From Swaminathania salitolerans (lineage in GTDB: Bacteria; Pseudomonadota; Alphaproteobacteria; Acetobacterales; Acetobacteraceae): DNA of 64,000 bases. Position numbers and translations under genes: made by a program. Of the stretch, positions 25,336 to 33,505 are shown one piece after another. Below the pieces are notes generated by a model. The model was not told the DNA's origin, did no database searches, and saw nothing but the letters and a program-made list of their open reading frames with translations. The first letter of the stretch is position 1. Each line of letters starts with the position of its first letter. Where the stretch lies: NCBI RefSeq assembly GCF_025994315.1, contig NZ_BAQE01000004.1; one strand, 5' to 3'.

Positions 25336-27369
25336 ATGAGCGAATTCCGTTCTCTATATAGACACGGCTTCGCCCGTGTCGCTGCCTGTACCGTGCCGGT
25401 GCGTCTGGCCGACCCCGATCACAATCTCTCCGGTATCGTCTCCCTTGCCGCGCAATGCGATGAGGCCGGAGCGGCTCTGGCCGTGTTCCCCGAACTCTGC
25501 CTCTCCGGCTACGCCATAGACGATCTCCGACAGCAGGATGCCCTTCTCGACCGGGTCCTGAGCGCGATCGACCGGCTGCGTCAGGCGAGCACATCGTGGA
25601 ACGCCGTGATCGTGGCAGGCGCCCCCCTCGCCCATCGTGGGTGCCTTTACAACTGCGCCATCGTGTTTCATCGGGGGCGGATTCTCGGAATCGTGCCGAA
25701 ATCCTATCTCCCGAATTACCGGGAATTCTATGAAAGCAGGCAGTTCACGGCGGGGCTGGGCGTTACCGGAGAGACCATGCGTCTCTCAGGCGAAAGCATC
25801 CCCTTCGGAACGGATCTTCTTTTCGAGGCGGAGGATCTACCCGGCTTCGTCCTGAGCCTGGAGATCTGCGAGGATCTCTGGGTTCCCTGCCCGCCAAGCA
25901 CCTTCCTCGCCCTCGCAGGCGCGACGGTGATAGCCAATCCCTCAGCCAGCACGATCACCATCGGCAAGTCGGAGGATCGGCATCTTCTTTGCCGGGCCCA
26001 GTCGCAAAGAGCCCTGTGCGCCTATGTCTACGCCGCCGCTGGTGCCGGCGAATCCACGACCGATGTCGCATGGGACGGACAGGTCTCGGTTTATGAGGCA
26101 GGTCGTCTCCTGAACGAATCGTCCCGCTTCCCGCGGGAGGCGCAGATGACGCTCGCGGATATCGATCTGGATCTCCTGCGTCAGGAACGGATGCGTATGG
26201 GCAGCTTCCATGACTGTGCCCGTGCGCTCGATAGCCGCTCATGGCGGCGTATCGGCTTTACGCTTTCGCCTCCCGGGGGCGATATCGGCTTTCACCGCAT
26301 CGTGCCGCGCTTCCCCTTCGTGCCGGAGGATGCGACCCGGCTGGATCGCGACTGTTACGAGGCCTGGACGATCCAGGTCCGGGCGCTCATCCAGCGTCTG
26401 GAGAGCAGCGGCGCCCGCCGGGCCGTGATCGGCGTCTCGGGCGGGCTCGATTCGACGCTGGCGCTGCTCGTCGCGGCCCGTGCGGCGGACGAGCTGGGTT
26501 GGCCCCGCGACCGCGTCGCAGCCTATACCATGCCCGGCTTCGCGACAGGCGAGGCGAGCCTCGGTCTGGCTCATGCCCTGATGAATGCGCTCGGTGTCGA
26601 GTCCAACGAGCTCGATATCAGACCCACCGCGCTCGAGATGCTGCGGACGATCGGTCATCCCTTCGCGTCCGGTGAGGCCGTGCATGACGTGACCTTCGAA
26701 AACGTCCAGGCCGGATTGCGCACGGATTTCCTTTTCCGTCTCGCAAACCAGAGAAAGGGAATCGTGATCGGCACGGGCGATCTCTCCGAGCTGGCCCTGG
26801 GGTGGTGTACCTATGGCGTGGGTGACCAGATGGCCCATTACAACGTCAATGCGGGGATGCCGAAAACGCTGATCCAGCATCTGATACGCTGGCTTGCCCG
26901 CAAGGAGGATCTCGGGCCCGAGGCTCCGGCCATTCTGGAAGATATCGTCTCCGCAGAGATCACGCCCGAACTCGTTCCGGCCGATTCGGCAGGGGTGCAG
27001 AAAACGGAAGACCGGATCGGGCCTTACGCCCTGCAGGACTTCACTCTTTATTATGTTCTCCGTTACGGTTTCCGACCGAGCAAGATCGCGTTTCTCGCGC
27101 TTCAGGCATGGGAAGACCCTGATAAGGGCGCGTGGCCCGCACATTTCCCGGAACGCGCGAAGCGCGCCTATGACCGGGCGGAAATCACGCATTGGCTCGA
27201 CGTCTTTCTGCGTCGGTTCTTCGGATTCAGCCAGTTCAAGCGATCCGCCATGCCGAACGGCCCCAAACTCTCCCCCGGAGGCAGTCTCTCCCCCCGGGGC
27301 GAGTGGCGCGCGCCCTCAGATGGAACGGCTGCGGCCTGGCTGGCCGAGCTGGACGGGATACGGGAATAG
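25336..27369 (+). CDS. nadE: Glutamine-dependent NAD+ synthetase
   Basis: A 677-residue two-domain enzyme. The N-terminal nitrilase-like glutaminase has its triad Glu53 (VFPELCLSGY), Lys122 (VPKSYLPNYREFYE) and Cys178 (LEICEDLW), matching the spacing in the mycobacterial enzyme. The C-terminal ATP-pyrophosphatase domain has the P-loop GVSGGLDSTLALLVAARA and the GTGDLSELALGWCTYGVGDQM substrate loop. It turns deamido-NAD into NAD using glutamine nitrogen. A run of G (GGGGGGATA) precedes the ATG. It stands alone. Confidence 0.96.
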   Translation: MSEFRSLYRHGFARVAACTVPVRLADPDHNLSGIVSLAAQCDEAGAALAVFPELCLSGYAIDDLRQQDALLDRVLSAIDRLRQASTSWNAVIVAGAPLAHRGCLYNCAIVFHRGRILGIVPKSYLPNYREFYESRQFTAGLGVTGETMRLSGESIPFGTDLLFEAEDLPGFVLSLEICEDLWVPCPPSTFLALAGATVIANPSASTITIGKSEDRHLLCRAQSQRALCAYVYAAAGAGESTTDVAWDGQVSVYEAGRLLNESSRFPREAQMTLADIDLDLLRQERMRMGSFHDCARALDSRSWRRIGFTLSPPGGDIGFHRIVPRFPFVPEDATRLDRDCYEAWTIQVRALIQRLESSGARRAVIGVSGGLDSTLALLVAARAADELGWPRDRVAAYTMPGFATGEASLGLAHALMNALGVESNELDIRPTALEMLRTIGHPFASGEAVHDVTFENVQAGLRTDFLFRLANQRKGIVIGTGDLSELALGWCTYGVGDQMAHYNVNAGMPKTLIQHLIRWLARKEDLGPEAPAILEDIVSAEITPELVPADSAGVQKTEDRIGPYALQDFTLYYVLRYGFRPSKIAFLALQAWEDPDKGAWPAHFPERAKRAYDRAEITHWLDVFLRRFFGFSQFKRSAMPNGPKLSPGGSLSPRGEWRAPSDGTAAAWLAELDGIRE

Positions 27370-27981
27370 AAAGGCGGGACTCATGACCGCTCCCCGTTTT
27401 TACTGAAGAGCACGAAGAACGCGGAATGCCTCGCAAGACCGGCATTCGTTAACGTCAGATGTTAACGTCGCTCTTCCACAAAGAAGGCTTCGTGTCGCAA
27501 TATTACAAAACCGATTACCGAGAACATAATACATCATCTTCGTGACACGATCGGACACACCTGATTTTTCCGATTTATGAAATATAAATCACAAACTGTC
27601 CGGCGTGCGCATCGTCAATCAACGAATAATCCCTGAATTATCTACGAACCTTCCTGCAAAACAAAAAACCTGGAAACAGAGACGTCGAAAATAAGACAAT
27701 GTTTTCAGTAACTATCCCCATGTGTTGGGATTTCAAAAACAACAATGCCGGGAAACACGATGCATATCGAGACCCCGGCCCGATCTTCTCTTCCATCTTG
27801 TCTCCATTACGCAGCCTTTATTGACTCCACGGAAGAGTTAAGACATCTATAAAAAACATTGAATTTCCGCCCCCGGGCTTGGTAAACGCTTGATCGACAG
27901 CGACGTGATGAGAGCGTTGATACGCAATGTTACGTCAGATGAAGTGCTCGAAGCCCTCATAAATATAAAGGAGCTGATCGC
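27370..27981. other. 612-bp AT-rich intergenic region upstream of the RTX-like protein
   Basis: No gene is supported. The stretch is far richer in A/T than the flanking genes. It contains a direct repeat GTTAACGTC at 27448-27456 and 27461-27469, and the 10-mer ACGTCAGATG twice (27452-27461 and 27932-27941). It probably carries the promoter and control sites of the secreted protein; AAAGGAGCTGATCGC just before 27982 is an unusually strong ribosome site. Confidence 0.7.
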
Positions 27982-29457
27982 ATGGCGATCGTAACGGTAG
28001 TTGGTGCGTCAGGCCACGCAGTGCAGGTCACTGTCGAAGGTGCCCGGATGCTGTCGCTCGCCTCCAGTTATGCGCAGGCGATATCCGACGCCAATCAGGA
28101 GGGCACGCTCGGAGACTACGACCTCCATTTCGGCGCCAACAATCAGACCCGTGGCACCGGGTCGAACATCCAGATGATGCAGGGCGTCATCACGACAGGC
28201 GGCTCCTACGATATCGGAGGGGATTTCGACCACGTCGTGATCGGTGCAGATGGCGGCCTGATCACGACCCGATTGAACGATCGCGGGCAGTACATTCCTG
28301 TCGGATCGGCGGATCCGGCCTCGCTCAACGATCCCGTCACGGTCAATGCCGCCGGCTCGACGGTCAGCAGCCTCTCGGTACTCGCCGGCGATACCGCAGC
28401 TGTTACGTTCTATGCAGGCAATCAGAACGGTCTGTTCGTTGCGACCATGGGCAACAACCTTTTCGATGCCAGCGGCAAGAGCGGAAGCTGGACCATCGCG
28501 ACGGGTGACGGAAACGACACAATTCATGCGGGCAGCGGCACGAACAATATCCGCGCCGGTGACGGTCAGAACCTGATCACCCTGAGCACGGGCACCAATT
28601 TCGTCGCCTCCGAAGGACAGGACACGATCACCGGCGTCGAAAACGCGACGGATACCGTAACCCTTCTCGGCGGCAACTCGATCGTGACGCTGCAGTCCAA
28701 CGCAGCTGTCGTCGATGCGGCGCTGACGGGAAGCCAGATCTCGGTCGGTCTGAACAGCACCGTATTCGGTGGCACGGGCTCGACCGTGACCTTTGCCAGC
28801 AGCACGGGCACCATCATCGGTGCCGTCGGCGATACCATCTCGGCTGCCGGAGACCTGATGGTCTATCACGGCACGAATCAGTCGATCAGCGTCTCGGGCG
28901 CCCTGCAGTTCATCTCGGGCACCGGCAACACCTCCATTACGGCCGGAACCGGTACGATCTGGGGTGCGAACGGGCTCAACGCGAATCTCAACACGACGAA
29001 CAATCTGCTCTTCACCGGCAACCAGCCGAACTCGACCGGCGATCAGAGCATCAATGCCTCGGCATCGGCTGGCACGCTCGATGCATGGACGGGCGCGGGC
29101 AACAACACGATCATCGGCGGCTCCGGCGCGGATATGTTCGTCTTCGGCACGCAATATGAAGGCTCTTCGGGCGACAGCTATGCGACGGTCACCGGCGGCA
29201 GCGGTGCGGCCAACATGTTCGGCGTTCTCAACGGGCATGAGGGTGGCGACATCACCATCACCGATTTCGGCAGTGCCGCAGGTAACATGTTCTTCATGTA
29301 TAACTACAAGCCGGCCGATGCGGACAAGGCGATCGCCGATATCCTCGCGACCGCGAGCGTGTCGGGTGGCAACACCACGATCCAGCTCGACAACAACATG
29401 AAGGTTACCTTCCTCGGTGTTACCGATCTGAAATCGTCGAATTTCATCATCAGCTGA
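27982..29457 (+). CDS. Secreted beta-strand repeat protein, RTX-like
   Basis: A 491-residue protein of low complexity, rich in Gly, Thr, Ser, Asn and Asp, nearly free of Cys and without an N-terminal signal peptide. Around residue 175 it has GDGNDTIHAGSGTNNIRAGDGQN, close to the calcium-binding RTX nonapeptide, and a second such patch (GAGNNTIIGGSGADMFVFG) near 370. The C-terminus VTFLGVTDLKSSNFIIS resembles the uncleaved secretion signals of type I exported proteins. It is thus probably an extracellular or surface-layer protein sent out by a type I system; no exporter gene is adjacent. A strong terminator follows, so it is a single-gene unit. Confidence 0.72.
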   Translation: MAIVTVVGASGHAVQVTVEGARMLSLASSYAQAISDANQEGTLGDYDLHFGANNQTRGTGSNIQMMQGVITTGGSYDIGGDFDHVVIGADGGLITTRLNDRGQYIPVGSADPASLNDPVTVNAAGSTVSSLSVLAGDTAAVTFYAGNQNGLFVATMGNNLFDASGKSGSWTIATGDGNDTIHAGSGTNNIRAGDGQNLITLSTGTNFVASEGQDTITGVENATDTVTLLGGNSIVTLQSNAAVVDAALTGSQISVGLNSTVFGGTGSTVTFASSTGTIIGAVGDTISAAGDLMVYHGTNQSISVSGALQFISGTGNTSITAGTGTIWGANGLNANLNTTNNLLFTGNQPNSTGDQSINASASAGTLDAWTGAGNNTIIGGSGADMFVFGTQYEGSSGDSYATVTGGSGAANMFGVLNGHEGGDITITDFGSAAGNMFFMYNYKPADADKAIADILATASVSGGNTTIQLDNNMKVTFLGVTDLKSSNFIIS

Positions 29458-29495
29458 CGCCCTATTTTCGACATTCTGGTTAGTCACATTGCGAG

Positions 29496-29528
29496 GACCC
29501 GGCCCAAAAGGCCGGGTCTTCCTTTTTT
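29496..29528 (+). terminator. Strong rho-independent terminator
   Basis: GACCCGGCC (29496-29504) and GGCCGGGTC (29510-29518) form a perfect 9-bp stem with a CAAAA loop, followed by TTCCTTTTTT. It ends the transcript of the RTX-like protein. Confidence 0.95.
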
Positions 29529-29577
29529 ACGCCCTCTGCTTTAGTCAGAAGGCAGTAAATTTCGAAATCTGATTAAA

Positions 29578-32304
29578 GTGACGGGTTCTTTGCCAGATTC
29601 AGTTTCCACGTCTTGTTCTGCTTCGTCTCCCCCGGAAGATATGCATGAAGAAGCCCTCGCCGCCTCCGCGCGGCTGGCTACGATCCGAGCCGATACGCTT
29701 CAGGCCGAACTGACGATTGCCCGACGCCAGATGCGTCTCATGCGCGGCTCCCTCTCGTGGCGTATTCTGGAGCCCTTGCGCTGGGTGCGGGCGCTGACAC
29801 TCAAACGTCTGCCCTGGGGCACACCCTTCGACGAGGCCTGGGACGAAATCTCGGTCTCCATAGAGAGTGAGGGCCTGTCGAAAGCCGCCCGACGCTTCGT
29901 AAGGAGCGCACGAGAGACCAGAAAAATCGCGCGTTATCAGACGATCGCGCACGATCCCCTCTTCGGAGCGACGAAGGCGGTTTCCGCCTTTTTCCAGAAA
30001 CCGGTTCCCGCGGCTCGCGGGATGCTGAGGCCGCATTTCCTCATCATTGCGGATGTCGTGGTTCCACAATGCGTGAAATACCGGGTCAATCAGAAAGCCG
30101 AGTTTCTTCGCAACCTCGGCTGGTCGGTTCAGGTCGTGGACTGGCGCGACACCGGTCTTGCGCTCTCGGAATTGCAGATCGCGACCGAGGTGGTGTTCTA
30201 TCGCACCCCTGGCTTCACGCCGGTTCTTTCCCTCATCGCACAGGCAAAGCGGGTCGGCCTTTCACCACGCTGGGAAGTGGACGATCTGATATTCGATCGA
30301 CGCTCCTGTCAGCTCAACAGCAATCTGGCGACCCTCACCCCTGGCGAGAAACGGGGTTATCTGCGCGGCACGACCCTGTTCCTCAAGGCACTCAGGGCCT
30401 GCGGACGAGGTATCGCCTCGACGGAGGCACTTGCCGGGCAGATGCGCCGGATGGGGATAAGGGATGTGGCGATCCTCGAAAACGCGCTCGATCGCGAGAC
30501 GATCGCCATCGCTGAACGCGTCGAGCGACTGCCCTCGCCCCCCGACTCCGAATCCATCCTGATCTGTTACGGATCGGGAAGCCGCACGCACGATATCGAC
30601 TTCCGCGAGGCCGAGGCGGGTCTGCTGGCAGCGATGGACGCAGAGCCGCGGCTGGAGCTTCTGATCATCGGTCCACTCGGTCTCTCGAAAGATTTTGCGC
30701 GTTTCGAATCGCGTATCCGCCGCAAGAGGCAGATGTCCTATGAAGCCTATATGGCGCTTCTCGCGACAGCCGATATCGCGCTTGCGCCGCTCGAGCTCTC
30801 GGTGTTCAACGACTGCAAGAGCAATATCAAGTTTCTCGAGGCGGCCGTGCTCGGTGTTCCGAGCGTGTGCTCTCCCACAGCGCCTTATGCCGGGGTGATC
30901 AGGCATGGCGAGAACGGAATGCTGGCCCGTACGCCGGAGGACTGGCGCAACGCCCTGCTCGCTCTCTCGGCCGACAGGACGCGGCGCGAGGCCATGGGCG
31001 AACAGGCGCGCAGCGATGCCTATGCGCTCTACGCGCCGGAGCGGATCCAGGAGCGTCAGGCAGAACCGATCTTCGGATCTCCGCCCGTTTTCGCATCTGC
31101 GGCGCCCCGCGTCGTACACGTCAACGTCTATATGGCGCCCCGCACCTTCGGTGGTGCCACGATCGTCGTCGAAGCGGTCATTCCCGAGCTCGCACGCTTT
31201 GGCTATGAGAGCAGTGTCCTGACGACACGTCCGATTCTCGAGGATGTGCCGGACGGCGCCCTGCGCTATCGCATCCAGGGAACCGATGTGTTTTCGGTTG
31301 TGGCCGGGCGTCATAGCGGCGCGGATAACCTCTCGGTCGCGCGCCAATTACAGCGCTGGATCGGGTCCTGGGGTGCCGATCTCGTCCATTTTCACGCCAT
31401 CCAGGAACTCGGTACAGGCATGGCGCGTGCCTGTCAGGACCTCGGCATTCCCTATGTCATCAGTCTGCACGATTGCTGGTGGCTGACCGATCAGCTCTTC
31501 ATTTCCAAGGATGACGGTCGCTACCATCTCGACCGCGACCAGCTCGCCACGAGAGAGGAACGCTCGTCTCATGACATCTATCTCGGCGATCGCCGTCGCC
31601 TCATGCGTCAGGCGCTGTCCGGTGCGCATGCGATCCTGAGCCCGTCAGAGGAGCACAAGGCGCTTCATGTCCGCAACGGCGTTCCGGCAGACCGGATCGC
31701 GATCAACAAGAACGGCTTTACCTGGCCCAGCCGACCACGCAGGAAGCGGGATCCGGGCAGCAAGCTCCGTTTCGGCTTCGTCGGTGGGGCCGTCGACGTC
31801 AAGGGTTACAGCCTGATCCGCCAGGCTCTGGAAAAAACCGCGCGGGACGACTGGGAACTGGTCCTGGTGGACAATACGCTCAATCTCGGATTCCCGTCGA
31901 TCGACGTCTCTTCCTGGCTCGTCCGCGGCACCGTGAAAACGATCCCGGCCTATACCCAGGCGGAGCTGGATGATTTCTACGACGGGATCGACATCCTTCT
32001 TTTTCCCTCCCAATGGCGGGAAAGCTACGGTCTTACCGTGCGTGAAGCCTTGTCGCGCGACGTATGGGTCATCTCGACCGCTCCCGGAGGACAGGCAGAG
32101 GAAATCGTAGAAGGGGTGAACGGCAGCCTGATCCCGATCATCGACGAGCCCGAGCCCCTGCAACGGGCCATCGAGGCCATGCTGGATCGCAAGGATATGC
32201 TCGAGACCTACACCAACCCCTTCAAGGATCGGCTTCCGCGCTATCAGGATCAGGCAGAGGAACTCGCACGCATATACGATGCAGTTCTGGGTCGATCCGC
32301 CTGA
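29578..32304 (+). CDS. Double-domain glycosyltransferase (two GT-B units)
   Basis: A 908-codon frame from GTG 29578; ATG 29641 is an alternative start. A short coiled helix and the membrane-edge motif RGSLSWRILEPLRWV (about 55-69) are followed by a first GT-B enzyme (about 145-490). It keeps the acceptor/donor pattern SNIKFLEAAVLGVPSVCSPTAPYAGVI and HGENGMLA. A second GT-B enzyme follows (about 515-905) with GGATIVVEAVIPELA, ISLHDCWW, FGFVGGAVDVKGY, and the GT4 Glu-x7-Glu site ESYGLTVREAL. The two domains probably add two sugars in turn. The gene lies 120 bp after the RTX-like gene's stop, separated by its terminator; the substrate is not known. Confidence 0.85.
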   Translation: MTGSLPDSVSTSCSASSPPEDMHEEALAASARLATIRADTLQAELTIARRQMRLMRGSLSWRILEPLRWVRALTLKRLPWGTPFDEAWDEISVSIESEGLSKAARRFVRSARETRKIARYQTIAHDPLFGATKAVSAFFQKPVPAARGMLRPHFLIIADVVVPQCVKYRVNQKAEFLRNLGWSVQVVDWRDTGLALSELQIATEVVFYRTPGFTPVLSLIAQAKRVGLSPRWEVDDLIFDRRSCQLNSNLATLTPGEKRGYLRGTTLFLKALRACGRGIASTEALAGQMRRMGIRDVAILENALDRETIAIAERVERLPSPPDSESILICYGSGSRTHDIDFREAEAGLLAAMDAEPRLELLIIGPLGLSKDFARFESRIRRKRQMSYEAYMALLATADIALAPLELSVFNDCKSNIKFLEAAVLGVPSVCSPTAPYAGVIRHGENGMLARTPEDWRNALLALSADRTRREAMGEQARSDAYALYAPERIQERQAEPIFGSPPVFASAAPRVVHVNVYMAPRTFGGATIVVEAVIPELARFGYESSVLTTRPILEDVPDGALRYRIQGTDVFSVVAGRHSGADNLSVARQLQRWIGSWGADLVHFHAIQELGTGMARACQDLGIPYVISLHDCWWLTDQLFISKDDGRYHLDRDQLATREERSSHDIYLGDRRRLMRQALSGAHAILSPSEEHKALHVRNGVPADRIAINKNGFTWPSRPRRKRDPGSKLRFGFVGGAVDVKGYSLIRQALEKTARDDWELVLVDNTLNLGFPSIDVSSWLVRGTVKTIPAYTQAELDDFYDGIDILLFPSQWRESYGLTVREALSRDVWVISTAPGGQAEEIVEGVNGSLIPIIDEPEPLQRAIEAMLDRKDMLETYTNPFKDRLPRYQDQAEELARIYDAVLGRSA

Positions 32305-32321
32305 CGCGCGCTTGACGCGCC
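32301..32321. repeat. Two-copy 10-11 bp direct repeat covering a stop codon
   Basis: CTGACGCGCG (32301-32310) and CTTGACGCGCC (32311-32321) are adjacent. The TGA of the glycosyltransferase gene is in the first copy. The rest of the 123-bp convergent space shows nothing clear. Confidence 0.6.
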
Positions 32322-32427
32322 CTGTTCCCCCCGGTCCGGATCGCTCTCCGGAAGCGGCAGTGACGTGTTCTCCTGTCGCGTCGGACCCGGCGGATCACGC
32401 AGATCGATCCTGGACTCCCTCCGCATT

Positions 32428-33354
32428 TCAGGAGCACGGCAGCGTGCTCATCACATCGAGCGCATAACGCAGCTGGGCGCTCGGCCGGGGCCTTCGTGCC
32501 CAGGCTATGCCGTGCTCCATATAGAACGCGTCTCCGGGCGATCCGCCCTCGAGAAAGGGGAGAGTTTCGGGATCGGACACCATAGAGACCGGGATGAGCG
32601 TTGCAGCATCGCAAGCGGCATGGATCTGCCCCAGCAGAGTCGGTACGGCGAGTTCGATCAGACGATCGGGCATCGATAATCTGCGGCGGGAAAGAACGGC
32701 CTCGAACATGTCCCGCATCGCCATGCCTTTTACGGGCAGAAGCCACAGACGATCGACGAAGCGATCCCATCGATCCAGGATCGAGGAAACCGGGCTCAGC
32801 ACCCCATCGACATGGACGAGACAATGCTCGAGGCACAGGCTCCGCGTCTCGAAATCGCCACGCTCATCGACACCGAGCAGATTGATCGCCACCAGATCGA
32901 GACGCCCGGCACGCAGATCCTCGAGAAGTCGACCACGCATTCCGTATTCTATGCGCAATGTCAGAAAAGGCTGCTCCCGCTTCATCCTTGCAAGCCAGCT
33001 CACGAGCGGTCGTTCCAGCATCGGGGCCTGAAAACCGATCCGCACCGAGCCATGCAAAAGTGCGGCTTCCCGGGCAAAATCCTCACCGAGAGCGGTCAGT
33101 TCGTTATCGATTCTCCGGGCAGCAATCAGAACGCGTTCGAGACCCGGCAGCGGTTCCAGCCGACCCTGAACCCGATCGAACAGACGCTTGCCGAGAATCC
33201 CTTCGATCTCGAGACAGGATTTCGAAACCGCAGCGGGAGAAATACCGAGACGATCGGCCGTCAGACGCATGCTTCTGGTCGCATTCAGCATGTCCAGCAG
33301 ATGCAGATGTCGAAGCTTGAGCCTGCGATGCAGCGAAATATTCCGCCCCGCCAT
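32428..33354 (-). CDS. LysR family transcriptional regulator
   Basis: A 308-residue LTTR. The winged helix-turn-helix at the N-terminus (LRHLHLLDMLNATRSMRLTADRLGISPAAVSKSCLEIEGILGKRLFDR) is followed by the linker helix and a periplasmic-binding-like effector domain (LHGSVRIGFQAPM, DLVAINLLG). ATG at 33354 is chosen for the GAGGAAGG six bases before it; an ATG seven codons earlier has none. It is divergent from the TonB receptor, MHS transporter and amidohydrolase genes and is the likely regulator of that operon. The inducer is not known. Confidence 0.92.
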   Translation of the reverse strand: MAGRNISLHRRLKLRHLHLLDMLNATRSMRLTADRLGISPAAVSKSCLEIEGILGKRLFDRVQGRLEPLPGLERVLIAARRIDNELTALGEDFAREAALLHGSVRIGFQAPMLERPLVSWLARMKREQPFLTLRIEYGMRGRLLEDLRAGRLDLVAINLLGVDERGDFETRSLCLEHCLVHVDGVLSPVSSILDRWDRFVDRLWLLPVKGMAMRDMFEAVLSRRRLSMPDRLIELAVPTLLGQIHAACDAATLIPVSMVSDPETLPFLEGGSPGDAFYMEHGIAWARRPRPSAQLRYALDVMSTLPCS

Positions 33355-33380
33355 ATCCGCCTTCCTCTCATTCAACCCGG

Positions 33381-33400
33381 CGGTTGTCGCACAGCAACCG
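33381..33400. promoter_or_regulatory. Probable LysR-type operator, CGGTTG-N8-CAACCG
   Basis: The interrupted dyad at 33381-33400 contains the T-N11-A core that LysR-type regulators bind. It lies 27 bases before the lysR start and 106 before the TonB receptor start, the usual place for an autoregulatory and activating site. Confidence 0.65.
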
Positions 33401-33446
33401 CATTTCGCTTCTATATCGTAACGTTCCTGGAATTAAATCAACAGAT

Positions 33447-33472
33447 CGCTCCGATCCCCTCCGATCGGAGCG
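33447..33472. promoter_or_regulatory. Perfect 10-bp inverted repeat before the TonB receptor gene
   Basis: CGCTCCGATC (33447-33456) and GATCGGAGCG (33463-33472) with a six-base spacer. It lies 33 bases before the ATG and could be a second operator or a leader hairpin that affects translation. Confidence 0.55.
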
Positions 33473-33505
33473 CTCAGGAAAAACAGGACAACGCCAGGAG
33501 CTGGG

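Noticed and set aside
27908..27994. 28-codon upstream frame overlapping the start of the RTX-like gene
   Set aside because: It has no good ribosome site and no feature of a leader peptide; it overlaps the real start and is probably chance.
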